Below are positions 8,709 through 16,694 of a stretch of DNA of 64,000 nucleotides, one piece after another. Within the stretch, counting starts at the first letter, position 1; each line of letters opens with the position of its first letter. Under the pieces are notes generated by a model. It was not told the origin of the DNA. It saw only the letters and a program-made list of their open reading frames with translations, and searched no databases. Source of the DNA: Vreelandella zhaodongensis (lineage in GTDB: Bacteria; Pseudomonadota; Gammaproteobacteria; Pseudomonadales; Halomonadaceae); NCBI RefSeq assembly GCF_013415115.1, contig NZ_JACCDD010000001.1:62001-126000 (forward strand). Direction: 5' to 3'. Both the position numbers and the translations under genes were made by a program.

Positions 8709-9989
8709 ATGGTGTCAAAAAACTCGCTTGCAGAGAAGAATGCATACAGTGCGCCACATGAATTAACGAGTGTGGCGGTTTTTATGTTGGCGGCGATCGC
8801 ATTGGTAGTACCTAGTGGTTACTCCCTTGGGGCCATTGCTCTTCTCTTGGCGGGGGTTGGCCTGCTGATTCGCCGTGGGTTACCGAGTTTAACGACTCAC
8901 GACCGCTTAATTATTGCCGCTTTAGTAGGTTACAGCCTGGTAGGGATCGCCGAAGCATGGTGGGACTCTCAAGGTAGTAGCGGGCTTGATAAGCCTATTC
9001 GCTACCTGTTGGCCGTGCCGGCGTTATGGTGGGTGCTTGCTTACCCGCCACGCCTGGCGTTTTTATGGAGTGGCATTGCTGTTGGTGCTATTTCTGCTGG
9101 TGGCTGGGCTGCATGGCAGAAGCTATTTACAGGCATCGCTCGCGCCGAAGGCCACACCCACGTTATTCAGTTTGGCAATTTGAGTATGTTGTTAGGCGTG
9201 CTCTGCATGGCTGGCCTGGGATGGGCGGTGGTGCAACGCCAGCGCAATATATGGGTAGCGTTACTGCTTGTTGGAGCTGCAGGGGGCGTATTAGGGTCGC
9301 TTTTTTCAGGTAGCCGGGGAGGGTGGGTTGGCTTTCCCATAGTACTGCTAGTGCTATACCGTGCCTACGGCACGGGATTGTCTGGGAAGCTAAAAGCCGC
9401 TGTTATTGTGACAGTAGTAGCGGCGGGGATTGTTGTATATACCGTTCCCCAACTGGGTGTTCAAAGCCGTGTTAACCATGCTGTCAGCGATGTGGCTCAA
9501 TATATCTCCGGAGAAAACCGCGCGACCTCCGTAGGTTCCAGGTTTGAAATGTGGCGCGGTGCCGCATTACTTATTCAAGAAAAACCGCTGACCGGCTGGG
9601 GAAGCAATGGTTATGTGGAAGCAATGGGTCAGTTAGGGGATGAGGGCATCATTCATCAAGAAGCTGCTCAGTACGATCACCCTCATAACGAATTCATGGA
9701 TGCCTCAGCAAAGCGAGGGCTCATTGGCTTGATAGCGCTACTCGCGCTATATCTCATTCCCATGCGTCTATTTGCTAAAAAGTTACAAGATGAGGATTTG
9801 TCCGTTCGGGCGCTGGCCACGGCAGGAGTGTTGCTTCCCGTGACATACATTGATTTTGGCCTTTCCCAGGCTTTCTTGACCCATAATAGCGGCGTAATGA
9901 TGTACGCCTTTTTGCTAGTAACATTTTGGGGAGTTTATGCTAACCAAAGTCAGTCAGTGGTTGATGTAGCTTCCAAGCCTAATCTTTAA
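8709..9989 (+). CDS. O-antigen ligase family membrane protein (WaaL/Wzy_C)
   Basis: 426 residues with about eleven hydrophobic segments. A large periplasmic loop (about residues 250-330) contains the Wzy_C-type motif DHPHNEFMDASAKRGLIG, with the conserved His, preceded by ENRATSVGSRFEMWRGA. Members of PF04932 are either ligases that attach O-antigen to lipid A-core or polymerases/oligosaccharyltransferases. With a separate polymerase-like gene at 3.9 kb, this one may be the ligase, but the roles could be swapped. A TTG start one codon earlier is also possible. A strong terminator follows, closing the Wzy-type block. Confidence 0.82.
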   Translation: MVSKNSLAEKNAYSAPHELTSVAVFMLAAIALVVPSGYSLGAIALLLAGVGLLIRRGLPSLTTHDRLIIAALVGYSLVGIAEAWWDSQGSSGLDKPIRYLLAVPALWWVLAYPPRLAFLWSGIAVGAISAGGWAAWQKLFTGIARAEGHTHVIQFGNLSMLLGVLCMAGLGWAVVQRQRNIWVALLLVGAAGGVLGSLFSGSRGGWVGFPIVLLVLYRAYGTGLSGKLKAAVIVTVVAAGIVVYTVPQLGVQSRVNHAVSDVAQYISGENRATSVGSRFEMWRGAALLIQEKPLTGWGSNGYVEAMGQLGDEGIIHQEAAQYDHPHNEFMDASAKRGLIGLIALLALYLIPMRLFAKKLQDEDLSVRALATAGVLLPVTYIDFGLSQAFLTHNSGVMMYAFLLVTFWGVYANQSQSVVDVASKPNL

Positions 9990-10013
9990 GTCGTTGATCC
10001 TTCGTTAGAAAAG

Positions 10014-10041
10014 GCCAGCTTTGTGGAAGCTGGCTTTTTTT
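10014..10041 (+). terminator. Rho-independent terminator ending the Wzy-type block
   Basis: The perfect 7-bp stem GCCAGCT / AGCTGGC with loop TTGTGGA is followed by seven T residues, 25 bases after the ligase-family stop codon. Confidence 0.92.
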
Positions 10042-10092
10042 ATATTTTTTAGTGCTAAAGTGACAAAATTTAATTAATTGAATGTACAAGGT

Positions 10093-10121
10093 TTGTCAAC
10101 GTAGAGCGTTGTCGGTTAATC
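10093..10121 (+). promoter_or_regulatory. Candidate sigma-70 promoter for the capsule export operon
   Basis: TTGTCA and TTAATC are spaced by 17 bases. The site lies in the 200-base gap after the terminator and about 90 bases before the ops element, where a promoter is expected. The -10 box is a weak match; TACAAT at 10125 is an alternative without a good -35. Confidence 0.3.
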
Positions 10122-10210
10122 CCTTACAATGATTCCGCTTCATAGCATAGGTTAACCACATTTTAAGCTGCACAGCGTAGGGCAAGGGAATGCGCCCGAT
10201 TGAATCCCTG

Positions 10211-10222
10211 GGCGGTAGCGTG
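10211..10222 (+). promoter_or_regulatory. ops element (RfaH recruitment site, JUMPstart core)
   Basis: GGCGGTAGCGTG is an exact match to the ops core that pauses RNA polymerase and recruits the antiterminator RfaH. It sits 21 bases before the first capsule-export ORF, downstream of a strong terminator, in the leader position used by E. coli kps, rfb and hly operons. RfaH control would let transcription run through the long plus-strand operon that follows. RfaH itself is not in the window. No other exact copy was seen. Confidence 0.88.
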
Positions 10223-10242
10223 CCTTTTTACTGGAAATTACC

Positions 10243-10662
10243 ATGTCAAATACCCCAATTTCTCTAACGCGGCCAGCTCGCATGCTGCTGGTGGCGTTAA
10301 GCGTCGCCGTGGTTGGCGGTTGCGCAACCAACTACCCCTCTGGAAGCACACAGCAAGACGCGAGGTATGTGCTCACCAATGACGCTGCCACATTATTAAA
10401 AGATGACACTCTCAACGGCTTTTTATCTCAAGCGCCCGCTGGTGGGGTGCTTAACGTTGCCCAAAGCCCCTGGGGAGATAACGTACAGCTAACGGCCGAT
10501 GCCCCATATCTCGCTGCCAGTGGTCGTGAGTGCCGGCAATTAAGAGTGACAGAGCCAACGGGAAGCACGCGCGCGGCGCTCGCCTGCGAGACACCTAATG
10601 GCTGGGTACACCAACGGCTTGTAACCCATACACTTGTTAACTACGCAGTAGAAGGGCGCTAA
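10243..10662 (+). CDS. Small predicted lipoprotein of the capsule export operon
   Basis: 139 residues. The N-terminus has a basic stretch, a hydrophobic core (MLLVALSVAVVGG) and a lipobox VGGC, predicting lipidation at about Cys28 and membrane attachment. The rest is a small domain with two cysteines and conserved-looking motifs (APAGGVLNVAQSPWGDNV, GRECRQLRV, LACETPNGWVHQR). It is the first gene after the ops element and ends three bases before the KpsD-like gene, so it probably assists the export channel. I do not recognise a characterised homologue. Confidence 0.72.
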   Translation: MSNTPISLTRPARMLLVALSVAVVGGCATNYPSGSTQQDARYVLTNDAATLLKDDTLNGFLSQAPAGGVLNVAQSPWGDNVQLTADAPYLAASGRECRQLRVTEPTGSTRAALACETPNGWVHQRLVTHTLVNYAVEGR

Positions 10663-10664
10663 GC

Positions 10665-12437
10665 ATGAGTATGAAAAAGCTAACAATGCGTGATTCGCTG
10701 AAGCGTGTTCTACAAAAGCGTGGCCCACTAAAACGCACCCTCGCTTCGGTGAGTGTTATTGTAGTTGCTTCAGTGGGTACGTTGGTAGGTAGCCAGGCCT
10801 GGGCACAGTCGGTCAGTCTCTCAGACAGCATGCTACCCCAACAGAGCGGCCAGCAAAGCAGGCAGCAGCAAGAGCAAGTGGACGACACTCCCCGTGCAGA
10901 TTGGCGAAGTGGCACCTACGGCCCTGTCTCTACAACTCTGCAAGACCCAGAGTCACTGACCCCATTCGGTGCCAATCTGTTTACAGGCGGTTTTCGTGGT
11001 GCCATGGGCGATGGGTTAAATGCTAGTTACCAAGTAAAGCCTGGCGACCAGATTACGGTGCGTGCCTGGGGCGCGTTTGAGTTTGACCGCGTGCTGCCGG
11101 TAGATGCTCAGGGCAATATCTTTATTCCTGGTTCTGGCCCCTTAAATGTAGAAGGTCAAAACAGCCAGCAGGTTGATAACAGCGTACGTCGAGCCATTAC
11201 GTCTGTGTATCCTGAAAACGTGCAGGTTTATACCAATGTGCAGGGGGTTCAGCCGGTCGCTGTTTTTGTTACCGGCTATGTTGAAAATCCAGGCCGCTAC
11301 GCAGGGACCCCAAACGACTCTGTGCTTTACTTTCTCGATCAGGCTGGCGGCATAGACCAGGACCTAGGCAGTTATCGCCAAATCCGCGTGATGCGCAACG
11401 AGCGTACCGTCGCAACCGTCGATCTATATGACTTCCTTATCAAAGGGACAATTGCCCGTCCGCAGTTTCAAGATGGCGACACTGTTGTCGTGGAAGAGCG
11501 CGGCCCAGCGATTGCCGTAGGGGGAGATGTTCACCGCGAACACCGCTACGAATTGCTAGGTAACCAACTAAGCGGTGCAGAACTGGTTAACTTGGCGCGT
11601 TTAAAAAGTGGTGTTTCACATGTGTTGCTGCGTGGAGATCGTGAACAAGGCCCTGTTGCTCAATACTTTCCAATAGACTTGTTCTATGGTCAAACCATCC
11701 GCAGCGGTGACGAAGTTATTTTCAGTGCCGACCAGCGTAGCGAAACCATTGTGGTAGAAGTAGAAGGTAGTTATTACGGGCCTTCACGCTTTGCATTGCC
11801 GCGTAATGCACTGTTAAGCGAACTGCTGGACGCTATTGCTGTGCCAGAGAACATGACCGCTGTGGAAAGTATCTCGCTACAGCGTGAAAGTGTGCGTCAA
11901 CAACAAGCTCAATCCCTGCAAGATAGCTTGCGTCGCCTCGAAACTACCTACCTTGGTGCATCTTCTCGCACGGACGAAGAGGCGCAAATTCGACTTCAAG
12001 AAGCCGAGCTAATTGAACGCTTCATTGAGCGCGCCCGCGAACTAGAGCCTAGCGGCCGCTTAGTAGTGGCTTCCAGTAATGGCATTTCCGATATTCGCCT
12101 TCAAGATGGCGACGTTATTACCATTCCGGAAATTAGCGATTCTGTACTCATCAGTGGTGAAGTACTGGTGCCACAGGCCGCTGTCTATCGGCCCGGCACA
12201 AGTGTGATTGATTACGTGGAAAATGCGGGTGGCTTTACTGAGCGCGCCGACAAAGACCAGATCCTATTGGTTCGCCAAAATGGAGCTGTAGAACACGCGA
12301 GTAATTCCCCGTTGCGCCCAGGGGATGAAATTCTCATCATGCCCAAGGCTCCCACACATAACCTGCAGCTAGCAGCCACGCTGACGCAAATACTGTTCCA
12401 AATCGCTGTCACCACGCGCGTGGCGCTTGACCTCTAG
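10665..12437 (+). CDS. Polysaccharide export outer-membrane protein (KpsD/Wza family, SLBB domains)
   Basis: A 590-residue outer-membrane polysaccharide exporter. A long signal peptide covers about residues 1-46 (cleavage near SQAWAQS). The Poly_export domain begins near residue 121 (YQVKPGDQITVRAWGAFEF), followed by SLBB-like beta-grasp repeats (VAVFVTGYVENPGRYAG near 195; ISGEVLVPQAAVYRPGTS near 497) and a coiled-coil stretch around 405-460. Length and context (ABC permease and KpsE-like gene next) fit KpsD rather than Wza. It forms the outer-membrane part of the capsule translocon. A repeat element separates it from the permease gene. Confidence 0.9.
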   Translation: MSMKKLTMRDSLKRVLQKRGPLKRTLASVSVIVVASVGTLVGSQAWAQSVSLSDSMLPQQSGQQSRQQQEQVDDTPRADWRSGTYGPVSTTLQDPESLTPFGANLFTGGFRGAMGDGLNASYQVKPGDQITVRAWGAFEFDRVLPVDAQGNIFIPGSGPLNVEGQNSQQVDNSVRRAITSVYPENVQVYTNVQGVQPVAVFVTGYVENPGRYAGTPNDSVLYFLDQAGGIDQDLGSYRQIRVMRNERTVATVDLYDFLIKGTIARPQFQDGDTVVVEERGPAIAVGGDVHREHRYELLGNQLSGAELVNLARLKSGVSHVLLRGDREQGPVAQYFPIDLFYGQTIRSGDEVIFSADQRSETIVVEVEGSYYGPSRFALPRNALLSELLDAIAVPENMTAVESISLQRESVRQQQAQSLQDSLRRLETTYLGASSRTDEEAQIRLQEAELIERFIERARELEPSGRLVVASSNGISDIRLQDGDVITIPEISDSVLISGEVLVPQAAVYRPGTSVIDYVENAGGFTERADKDQILLVRQNGAVEHASNSPLRPGDEILIMPKAPTHNLQLAATLTQILFQIAVTTRVALDL

Positions 12438-12445
12438 CGCTGCTA

Positions 12446-12539
12446 GCCACGGAAGACACGGACGCCACTGACGGCACGGAAAAAACCTAAAGACTTTTGT
12501 GTTTCGACCTTGTCCGTGTTTTCAGTGAGTGTCCGTGGC
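12446..12539. repeat. Dispersed inverted-repeat element, copy 1
   Basis: A 94-base intergenic element that begins GCCACGGA and ends GTCCGTGGC, with inner ACGGAC and GTCCGTG segments able to fold into a long imperfect hairpin. Its 3' part (CCTTGTCCGTGTT, TCAGTGAGTGTCCGTGGC) recurs at 19902-19987 and, with changes, at 20943-21057. Confidence 0.85.
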
Positions 12540-12583
12540 AAATTAAAAGTCGCATAATTTATTTCACTTAAAAAAGTAGCGCT

Positions 12584-13393
12584 ATGGCAAATGTAAAAGG
12601 TGCCCCAAAGGGTGCCCGTACGCCTTGGCAAGTCACACGTAGTGTTTGGTATGCCATGTTCATGCGGGAAGCCCTTTCCCGCACGATGGCCGACCGCATG
12701 GGCTGGTTCTGGATGATTTTCGAACCAGTGGCATTTATCGGCATTATGGTAGCTATTCGTAGCTTCATACGTGGTGGCCGGTTAGTGGTTAATGCCGAGT
12801 TTATTCCCTGGCTAATCGCCGGTTTAATGGGATTTATGCTGGTGCGAGAGGGAATGTTGCGCGGCATGGGGGCGATAGAAGGCAATAGTTCGCTATTTGC
12901 CTACCGCCAAGTACAGCCAGTAGACCCCGTGATTGTGCGTGTCTTTCTTGAAGGCGCGCTGCGCAGCCTAGTATTTCTCATCTTCATTGGTGGGGGGCTA
13001 ATGCTGGGGTTAGATATGTACCCAGACAACGCCGTGCGTGTAATGGGGGCTTGGCTATCACTTTGGAGCCTAGGGCTAGGCTTAGGGCTTTTCACTTCCG
13101 TTGCTGCAACCTTAGTACCCGAAATCGGTAAAGTGATCCGTATGTTCTCATTACCGCTGATGATTTTATCCGGTGTCATTATTCCACTGAATAGCTTGCC
13201 TCACTGGTTGCTTAAATACCTCATGTTGAATCCCATTCCCCATGGGCTAGAAGTGCTCCGGTTAGGCTTCTTTGAGAACTATCAGGTGGTTCACGGTACC
13301 AGCATGCTCTATTTCTGGTTGTTTACTCTCACCACCATAACGCTAGGCCTTCTAATGCACCTGCGCTTTGTTGATCGGTTAAAGGCAAAATAA
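12584..13393 (+). CDS. Capsule polysaccharide ABC transporter permease (KpsM-like)
   Basis: 269 residues of the ABC-2 permease family. There are six hydrophobic segments: FEPVAFIGIMVAI near residue 48, WLIAGLMGFMLV, LVFLIFIGGGLMLGL, LWSLGLGLGLFTSVAATLV, LPLMILSGVIIPL and LYFWLFTLTTITLGLLM. An N-terminal amphipathic helix contains the usual RSVWYAMFMREALSR segment. It would form the inner-membrane channel of an ABC-dependent capsule exporter with the KpsT-like ATPase at 21643. The KpsE-like gene starts three bases later. Confidence 0.92.
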   Translation: MANVKGAPKGARTPWQVTRSVWYAMFMREALSRTMADRMGWFWMIFEPVAFIGIMVAIRSFIRGGRLVVNAEFIPWLIAGLMGFMLVREGMLRGMGAIEGNSSLFAYRQVQPVDPVIVRVFLEGALRSLVFLIFIGGGLMLGLDMYPDNAVRVMGAWLSLWSLGLGLGLFTSVAATLVPEIGKVIRMFSLPLMILSGVIIPLNSLPHWLLKYLMLNPIPHGLEVLRLGFFENYQVVHGTSMLYFWLFTLTTITLGLLMHLRFVDRLKAK

Positions 13394-13396
13394 TTC

Positions 13397-14494
13397 ATGC
13401 AAGTTTCAATAGCTCGGTTTATCAAAAAGTCCCCCCATTGGGCAGTAGCGCTGGTTGCTATTTTACTGGTCTCCTTTTACTGGTTCGTATGGGCGGAAGA
13501 GCGTTATGTGTCCCGTGCCACCGTAGTATTGGAAAGCCCCCAGGTAGCCACGCCGGAATTTAGCCTCTCCTCGCTCATGGGTGGCGGTGGGGGAAATACC
13601 GCAGACCTCTTGCTACTTCGCGAGCACTTACTTTCTGTCGATATGCTCCGCCTGCTGGATCAGCAACTAGGTGTTCGCCAGCACTACAGTGAGAACGGTG
13701 ACTTTTTTGCCAGGTTGCGTGACTCTGAAGCACCGATTGAAGACCTGCATAAATACTTCCTACGTCGAGTAGAAGTGGACCTAGATGAGTACGCCGGTGT
13801 ACTGAATATTCATGTGCAAGGGTATACGCCTGAATTTGCCCACGATATGGCGTCGTTGCTGCTAGAAGCGGGTGAAGACCATATGAACGAAATGGGGCAT
13901 CGTTTAGCAGAAGAGCAAGTGCGCTTTCTAGAACAGCAAATGGTGCGCTTAGAAGATCGCTTCAGAGAGACTCGGGCTCGGCTTATTGATTTCCAGAATG
14001 AGCATGGCCTGGTATCTCCCACGTCAACGGTAGAGAGCATTAACCAAGTCGTGGCAACCCTGGAGGGTGACCTGGCTCGCATGCAGGCTCAACGTAACGC
14101 CTTAGCGAGTTTCCAGAGTGCCCAGTCCGCTGAATTGCGTCAGGCAGAGCGCAGCATTGCAGCGCTTCGCGACCAAATCATCGAGCAGCGTGACCGTCTT
14201 GCCCAGACCGCAGGTGACTCACTCAACCGGATTTCTGCTGAATACGAAAACCTCGAGCTTCAGGCTCAGTTTGCCCAAGAAACCTACTCAAGTGCCCTGG
14301 CCGCGTTAGAGAATACCCGCTTAGAAGCTGCCCGCCAGCTCAAGCAGGTTAGCGTGCTACAAAGCCCGCTGTTCCCAGAATACCCCACCGAGCCCAACCG
14401 TCTTTACAACAGCAGTGTGTTCGCCATTATCACCATCTTTCTGGCCTTTATTTTCAGCATGATCACAATGATCGTGAAAGATCATAGGGATTGA
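13397..14494 (+). CDS. Capsule export inner-membrane/periplasmic adaptor (KpsE/BexC/CtrB-like)
   Basis: A 365-residue polysaccharide co-polymerase-type adaptor of ABC capsule exporters. TM1 is at about 15-32 (AVALVAILLVSFYWFVW), followed by the Wzz-like segment ERYVSRATVVLESPQ, a long periplasmic alpha-helical coiled coil (about 165-310) and TM2 at about 335-355 (VFAIITIFLAFIFSMITMIV). The segment LFPEYPTEPNRLYNSSV before TM2 matches the Pro-rich motif of the family. It links the KpsM/KpsT pump to the KpsD-like outer-membrane protein. Confidence 0.9.
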   Translation: MQVSIARFIKKSPHWAVALVAILLVSFYWFVWAEERYVSRATVVLESPQVATPEFSLSSLMGGGGGNTADLLLLREHLLSVDMLRLLDQQLGVRQHYSENGDFFARLRDSEAPIEDLHKYFLRRVEVDLDEYAGVLNIHVQGYTPEFAHDMASLLLEAGEDHMNEMGHRLAEEQVRFLEQQMVRLEDRFRETRARLIDFQNEHGLVSPTSTVESINQVVATLEGDLARMQAQRNALASFQSAQSAELRQAERSIAALRDQIIEQRDRLAQTAGDSLNRISAEYENLELQAQFAQETYSSALAALENTRLEAARQLKQVSVLQSPLFPEYPTEPNRLYNSSVFAIITIFLAFIFSMITMIVKDHRD

Positions 14495-14510
14495 GAAACG
14501 CAAGTGTCGT

Positions 14511-14580
14511 AGTACGGTGTAACGAGGTTGCGAGGAACGAACGAAGCCGAGGCACCCGCAACGGCGGCTAGCGCCACCGA
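14511..14580. repeat. Second dispersed repeat family, copy 1
   Basis: A GC-rich stretch with CGGTGTAACGA, GCGAGGAACGAACGAAG and GAGGCACCCGC. The reverse complement of the copy at 57421 has the same three blocks in the same order and spacing, so it is the same element inverted. Confidence 0.75.
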
Positions 14581-14594
14581 AAAAGGATTTTTCG

Positions 14595-16019
14595 ATGTTA
14601 GATATCATCCACCACGGTGGCGTGGCTGGGGTAACGGGCAGCTGTCACCAGCTCATCCTCAACCATGAACACTCACTATTGGTGGACTGCGGTCTCTTTC
14701 AAGGCGAAGATGCGCAAGAAGACAGCTTCCAGCAGCTGCAAATTGAATTTGATATCAGCACCGTAAAAGCCCTGATCATTACCCATGTACACATTGACCA
14801 TGTAGGGCGGTTGCCTTATCTACTGGCGGCAGGGTTTAAAGGCCCCATTATCTGCTCTATACCCTCGGCCATGCTGCTACCATTGGTGATTGAAGATGCC
14901 CTGAAAATTGGCTTTACCCGCAACGCTGAACTCATCCAGCGTTTCCAGACTCAGCTCGAATCGCAAATCATCAGTGTGCCCTACGGAAAATGGCACACCG
15001 TTGTAAACGAGTCCGAAAAGGGTAAGCAGGGCATCACCACACAAATTAAGCTGAAACGGGCTGGGCATATATTAGGCTCCAGCTATGTGGAAGTTGCTCA
15101 TCAACATGGTGATGGAGCGAAAGAGCGTGTTGTCTTCAGTGGTGATCTAGGCGCCCCCTACGCGCCACTCCTACCGGCTCCTAAATCCCCCTACGGTTGC
15201 GACCAGCTAGTGCTTGAAAGCACCTATGGCGACCGTCAGCACGCAAACCGCCGCAAGCGCCGAGCCGCCCTCAAAACTGCGATAGAGCAAGCGCTTACTA
15301 ATGGCGGCACAGTGATGGTGCCTGCTTTCAGTATTGGCCGCACCCAAGAGCTGCTTTATGAGCTGGAAAGCATTATTTTTGACGCCAAGCGTAAGGCCAA
15401 GAAAAGACGCGGGAATCTGCAGTGGCAAGACATGGAAATTATCGTTGACTCACCGCTCGCGGCCCGCTTTACCAACGTATATCGCCAGCTAAAACCCTAC
15501 TGGGACAAAGAAGCCCAGCGTCGTCTTCGCAGTGGTCGTCACCCGCTAAGCTTCGAAAATCTCTACACGATAGAAAGCCACGAAGCTCACGAGCAAACCG
15601 TACAATACCTGACAAAAACCGGCCGACCAGCCATCGTAATTGCCGCCAGTGGTATGTGCGCGGGTGGGCGCATTGTGAACTATCTCAAAGCCATGCTAGG
15701 TGATGAGCGTCACCAAGTACTGTTTGTCGGCTACCAAGGCGTAGGCACTCTAGGCAGAGCGATACAGCAGTGCGGGCCACGGGGTGGCTGGGTAGAAATA
15801 GAGAGCCAGCGCATTGATATTAAAGCAGGCGTTACCACGATCAGCGGTTACTCAGCGCATGCCGACCAAAAGAATCTACTGAATTTTGTAAAACGCATGC
15901 GCCGCTGGCCCCACACCATACGGCTGGTACACGGCGAACATACCGCCAAAACTGCGCTCAAAAATGAACTGGAAGCGCTGTATCAGCGCAAAAGCAAACC
16001 GCTTAATATCAATATGTAA
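14595..16019 (+). CDS. Metallo-beta-lactamase/beta-CASP family hydrolase (RNA-processing type)
   Basis: A 474-residue protein of the CPSF73/RNase J-like superfamily. The zinc motif THVHIDHVG (HxHxDH) is at about residues 63-71, followed by later MBL motifs (AGHILGSSYVEV; VVFSGDLGAPY near 183). The beta-CASP insert has PAFSIGRTQELLYEL near 240, VDSPLA near 285 and IAASGMCAGGRIVNYL near 350. An RMMBL-type C-terminal segment carries TISGYSAHADQKNLL. Relatives are ribonucleases or RNA-binding hydrolases; nucleic acid is the expected substrate. It has no evident role in capsule synthesis and is cargo between kpsE-like and ugd. Confidence 0.88.
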   Translation: MLDIIHHGGVAGVTGSCHQLILNHEHSLLVDCGLFQGEDAQEDSFQQLQIEFDISTVKALIITHVHIDHVGRLPYLLAAGFKGPIICSIPSAMLLPLVIEDALKIGFTRNAELIQRFQTQLESQIISVPYGKWHTVVNESEKGKQGITTQIKLKRAGHILGSSYVEVAHQHGDGAKERVVFSGDLGAPYAPLLPAPKSPYGCDQLVLESTYGDRQHANRRKRRAALKTAIEQALTNGGTVMVPAFSIGRTQELLYELESIIFDAKRKAKKRRGNLQWQDMEIIVDSPLAARFTNVYRQLKPYWDKEAQRRLRSGRHPLSFENLYTIESHEAHEQTVQYLTKTGRPAIVIAASGMCAGGRIVNYLKAMLGDERHQVLFVGYQGVGTLGRAIQQCGPRGGWVEIESQRIDIKAGVTTISGYSAHADQKNLLNFVKRMRRWPHTIRLVHGEHTAKTALKNELEALYQRKSKPLNINM

Positions 16020-16020
16020 T

Positions 16021-16080
16021 GCGGTGTAACGAGCCAATGGCATTGCTCGCAACCCCAGCACTGTTTCGAGTTACACCACC
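16021..16080. repeat. Second dispersed repeat family, copy 2 (imperfect hairpin)
   Basis: GCGGTGTAACGAG near the 5' end pairs with CGAGTTACACC near the 3' end, giving an imperfect hairpin just after the beta-CASP gene. It shares GGTGTAACGA with the other copies of this family. Confidence 0.6.
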
Positions 16081-16165
16081 TGATTTGAAAAATGCGCTAG
16101 TCTTAACTATGTATAGCCACTGATTTAACTCAGAAATACACATCACTCGTCATGCTAGCGAAAGA

Positions 16166-16360
16166 ATGGCTGCTAGAAACATAAATGATGGCGAGTTAAT
16201 CGAATTGATAGAAGCAGGTACGGTGAAGCAGAAAGATGATGTGCGAGTCTGGGTGGCAAAACATTTTGATAATAGGCAAGACAACCTCTTATGTGTTGCA
16301 GCCGTCCTAGAAGAAAAAGTTGTAGTGAAAACAGTAATGCATCATTTTGAGTGGGAGTAA
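16166..16360 (+). CDS. DUF4258-family small protein, start uncertain
   Basis: 64 residues from the first ATG, but the DUF4258 pattern begins earlier in the same frame. The ten codons from 16136 read ATA-H-I-T-R-H-A-S-E-R and then the ATG at 16166, and families of this type usually begin M-x-(I/V)-T-x-H-A-x-x-R-M. No ATG, GTG or TTG precedes 16166 in frame after the stop at 16121. So either translation starts at ATA 16136, or an ancestral ATG was mutated and the protein is N-terminally shortened. It is followed five bases later by a DUF2283 gene, a pairing common in bacterial genomes and sometimes suspected to be a toxin-antitoxin-like unit. Function is unknown. Confidence 0.65.
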   Translation: MAARNINDGELIELIEAGTVKQKDDVRVWVAKHFDNRQDNLLCVAAVLEEKVVVKTVMHHFEWE

Positions 16361-16365
16361 AAGTA

Positions 16366-16557
16366 ATGCGTACTACTTACGATGAGGCAGATGATATTTT
16401 AGTGCTGCACCTCTCAGAAAAAACGACTGTCAAAGAAGTGTCTCAAGACTGGAATACGCATATTAGCTATGCAGAAGACGGGACAATCACTGAAATCGTT
16501 ATTTTAGATGCCTCCAAGCAAGGGGCATGGCCTCTTTTAAAAAGTCAAGCTGCCTGA
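16366..16557 (+). CDS. DUF2283 domain protein
   Basis: A 63-residue protein beginning MRTTYDEADDILVLHLSEK, with the typical DUF2283 pattern: a Y-D-x-E/A-x-D-x-L strand, then a central D-G-x-I-x-x-I-x-I-L-D-A-S core (EDGTITEIVILDAS). It starts five bases after the DUF4258 stop and is probably cotranscribed with it. A start five codons further upstream would overlap the DUF4258 stop and is less likely. No function is established for the family; partnering with DUF4258 is the only contextual hint. Confidence 0.8.
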   Translation: MRTTYDEADDILVLHLSEKTTVKEVSQDWNTHISYAEDGTITEIVILDASKQGAWPLLKSQAA

Positions 16558-16603
16558 GTAGTCTAACGCCGCACCTATGATTAGCTGCACCCGCAATGGT
16601 GCC

Positions 16604-16631
16604 GCAGCCACCCCGTAAGGCCGGTGGCTGC
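16604..16631. repeat. Perfect 9-bp hairpin upstream of ugd
   Basis: GCAGCCACC and GGTGGCTGC are separated by ten bases. There is no T run, so it is not a standard intrinsic terminator. The position between the DUF pair and ugd suggests a REP-like or mRNA-end structure. Confidence 0.6.
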
Positions 16632-16694
16632 AAACCAGCACCGCTTCGCGAGCCAGCCCAAAATAAGCAACTCAACATCGATAACCGAGAACGC

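Noticed and set aside
9026-9313. Cys- and Trp-rich alternate-frame reading inside the O-antigen-ligase gene
   Set aside because: It lies fully inside a clear membrane-protein gene on the same strand; the composition is that of a frame shadow.
16596-16694. Upstream extension of ugd by 33 codons
   Set aside because: It would include the GC-rich hairpin at 16604-16631 and add residues before the NAD-binding motif that Ugd proteins do not have.
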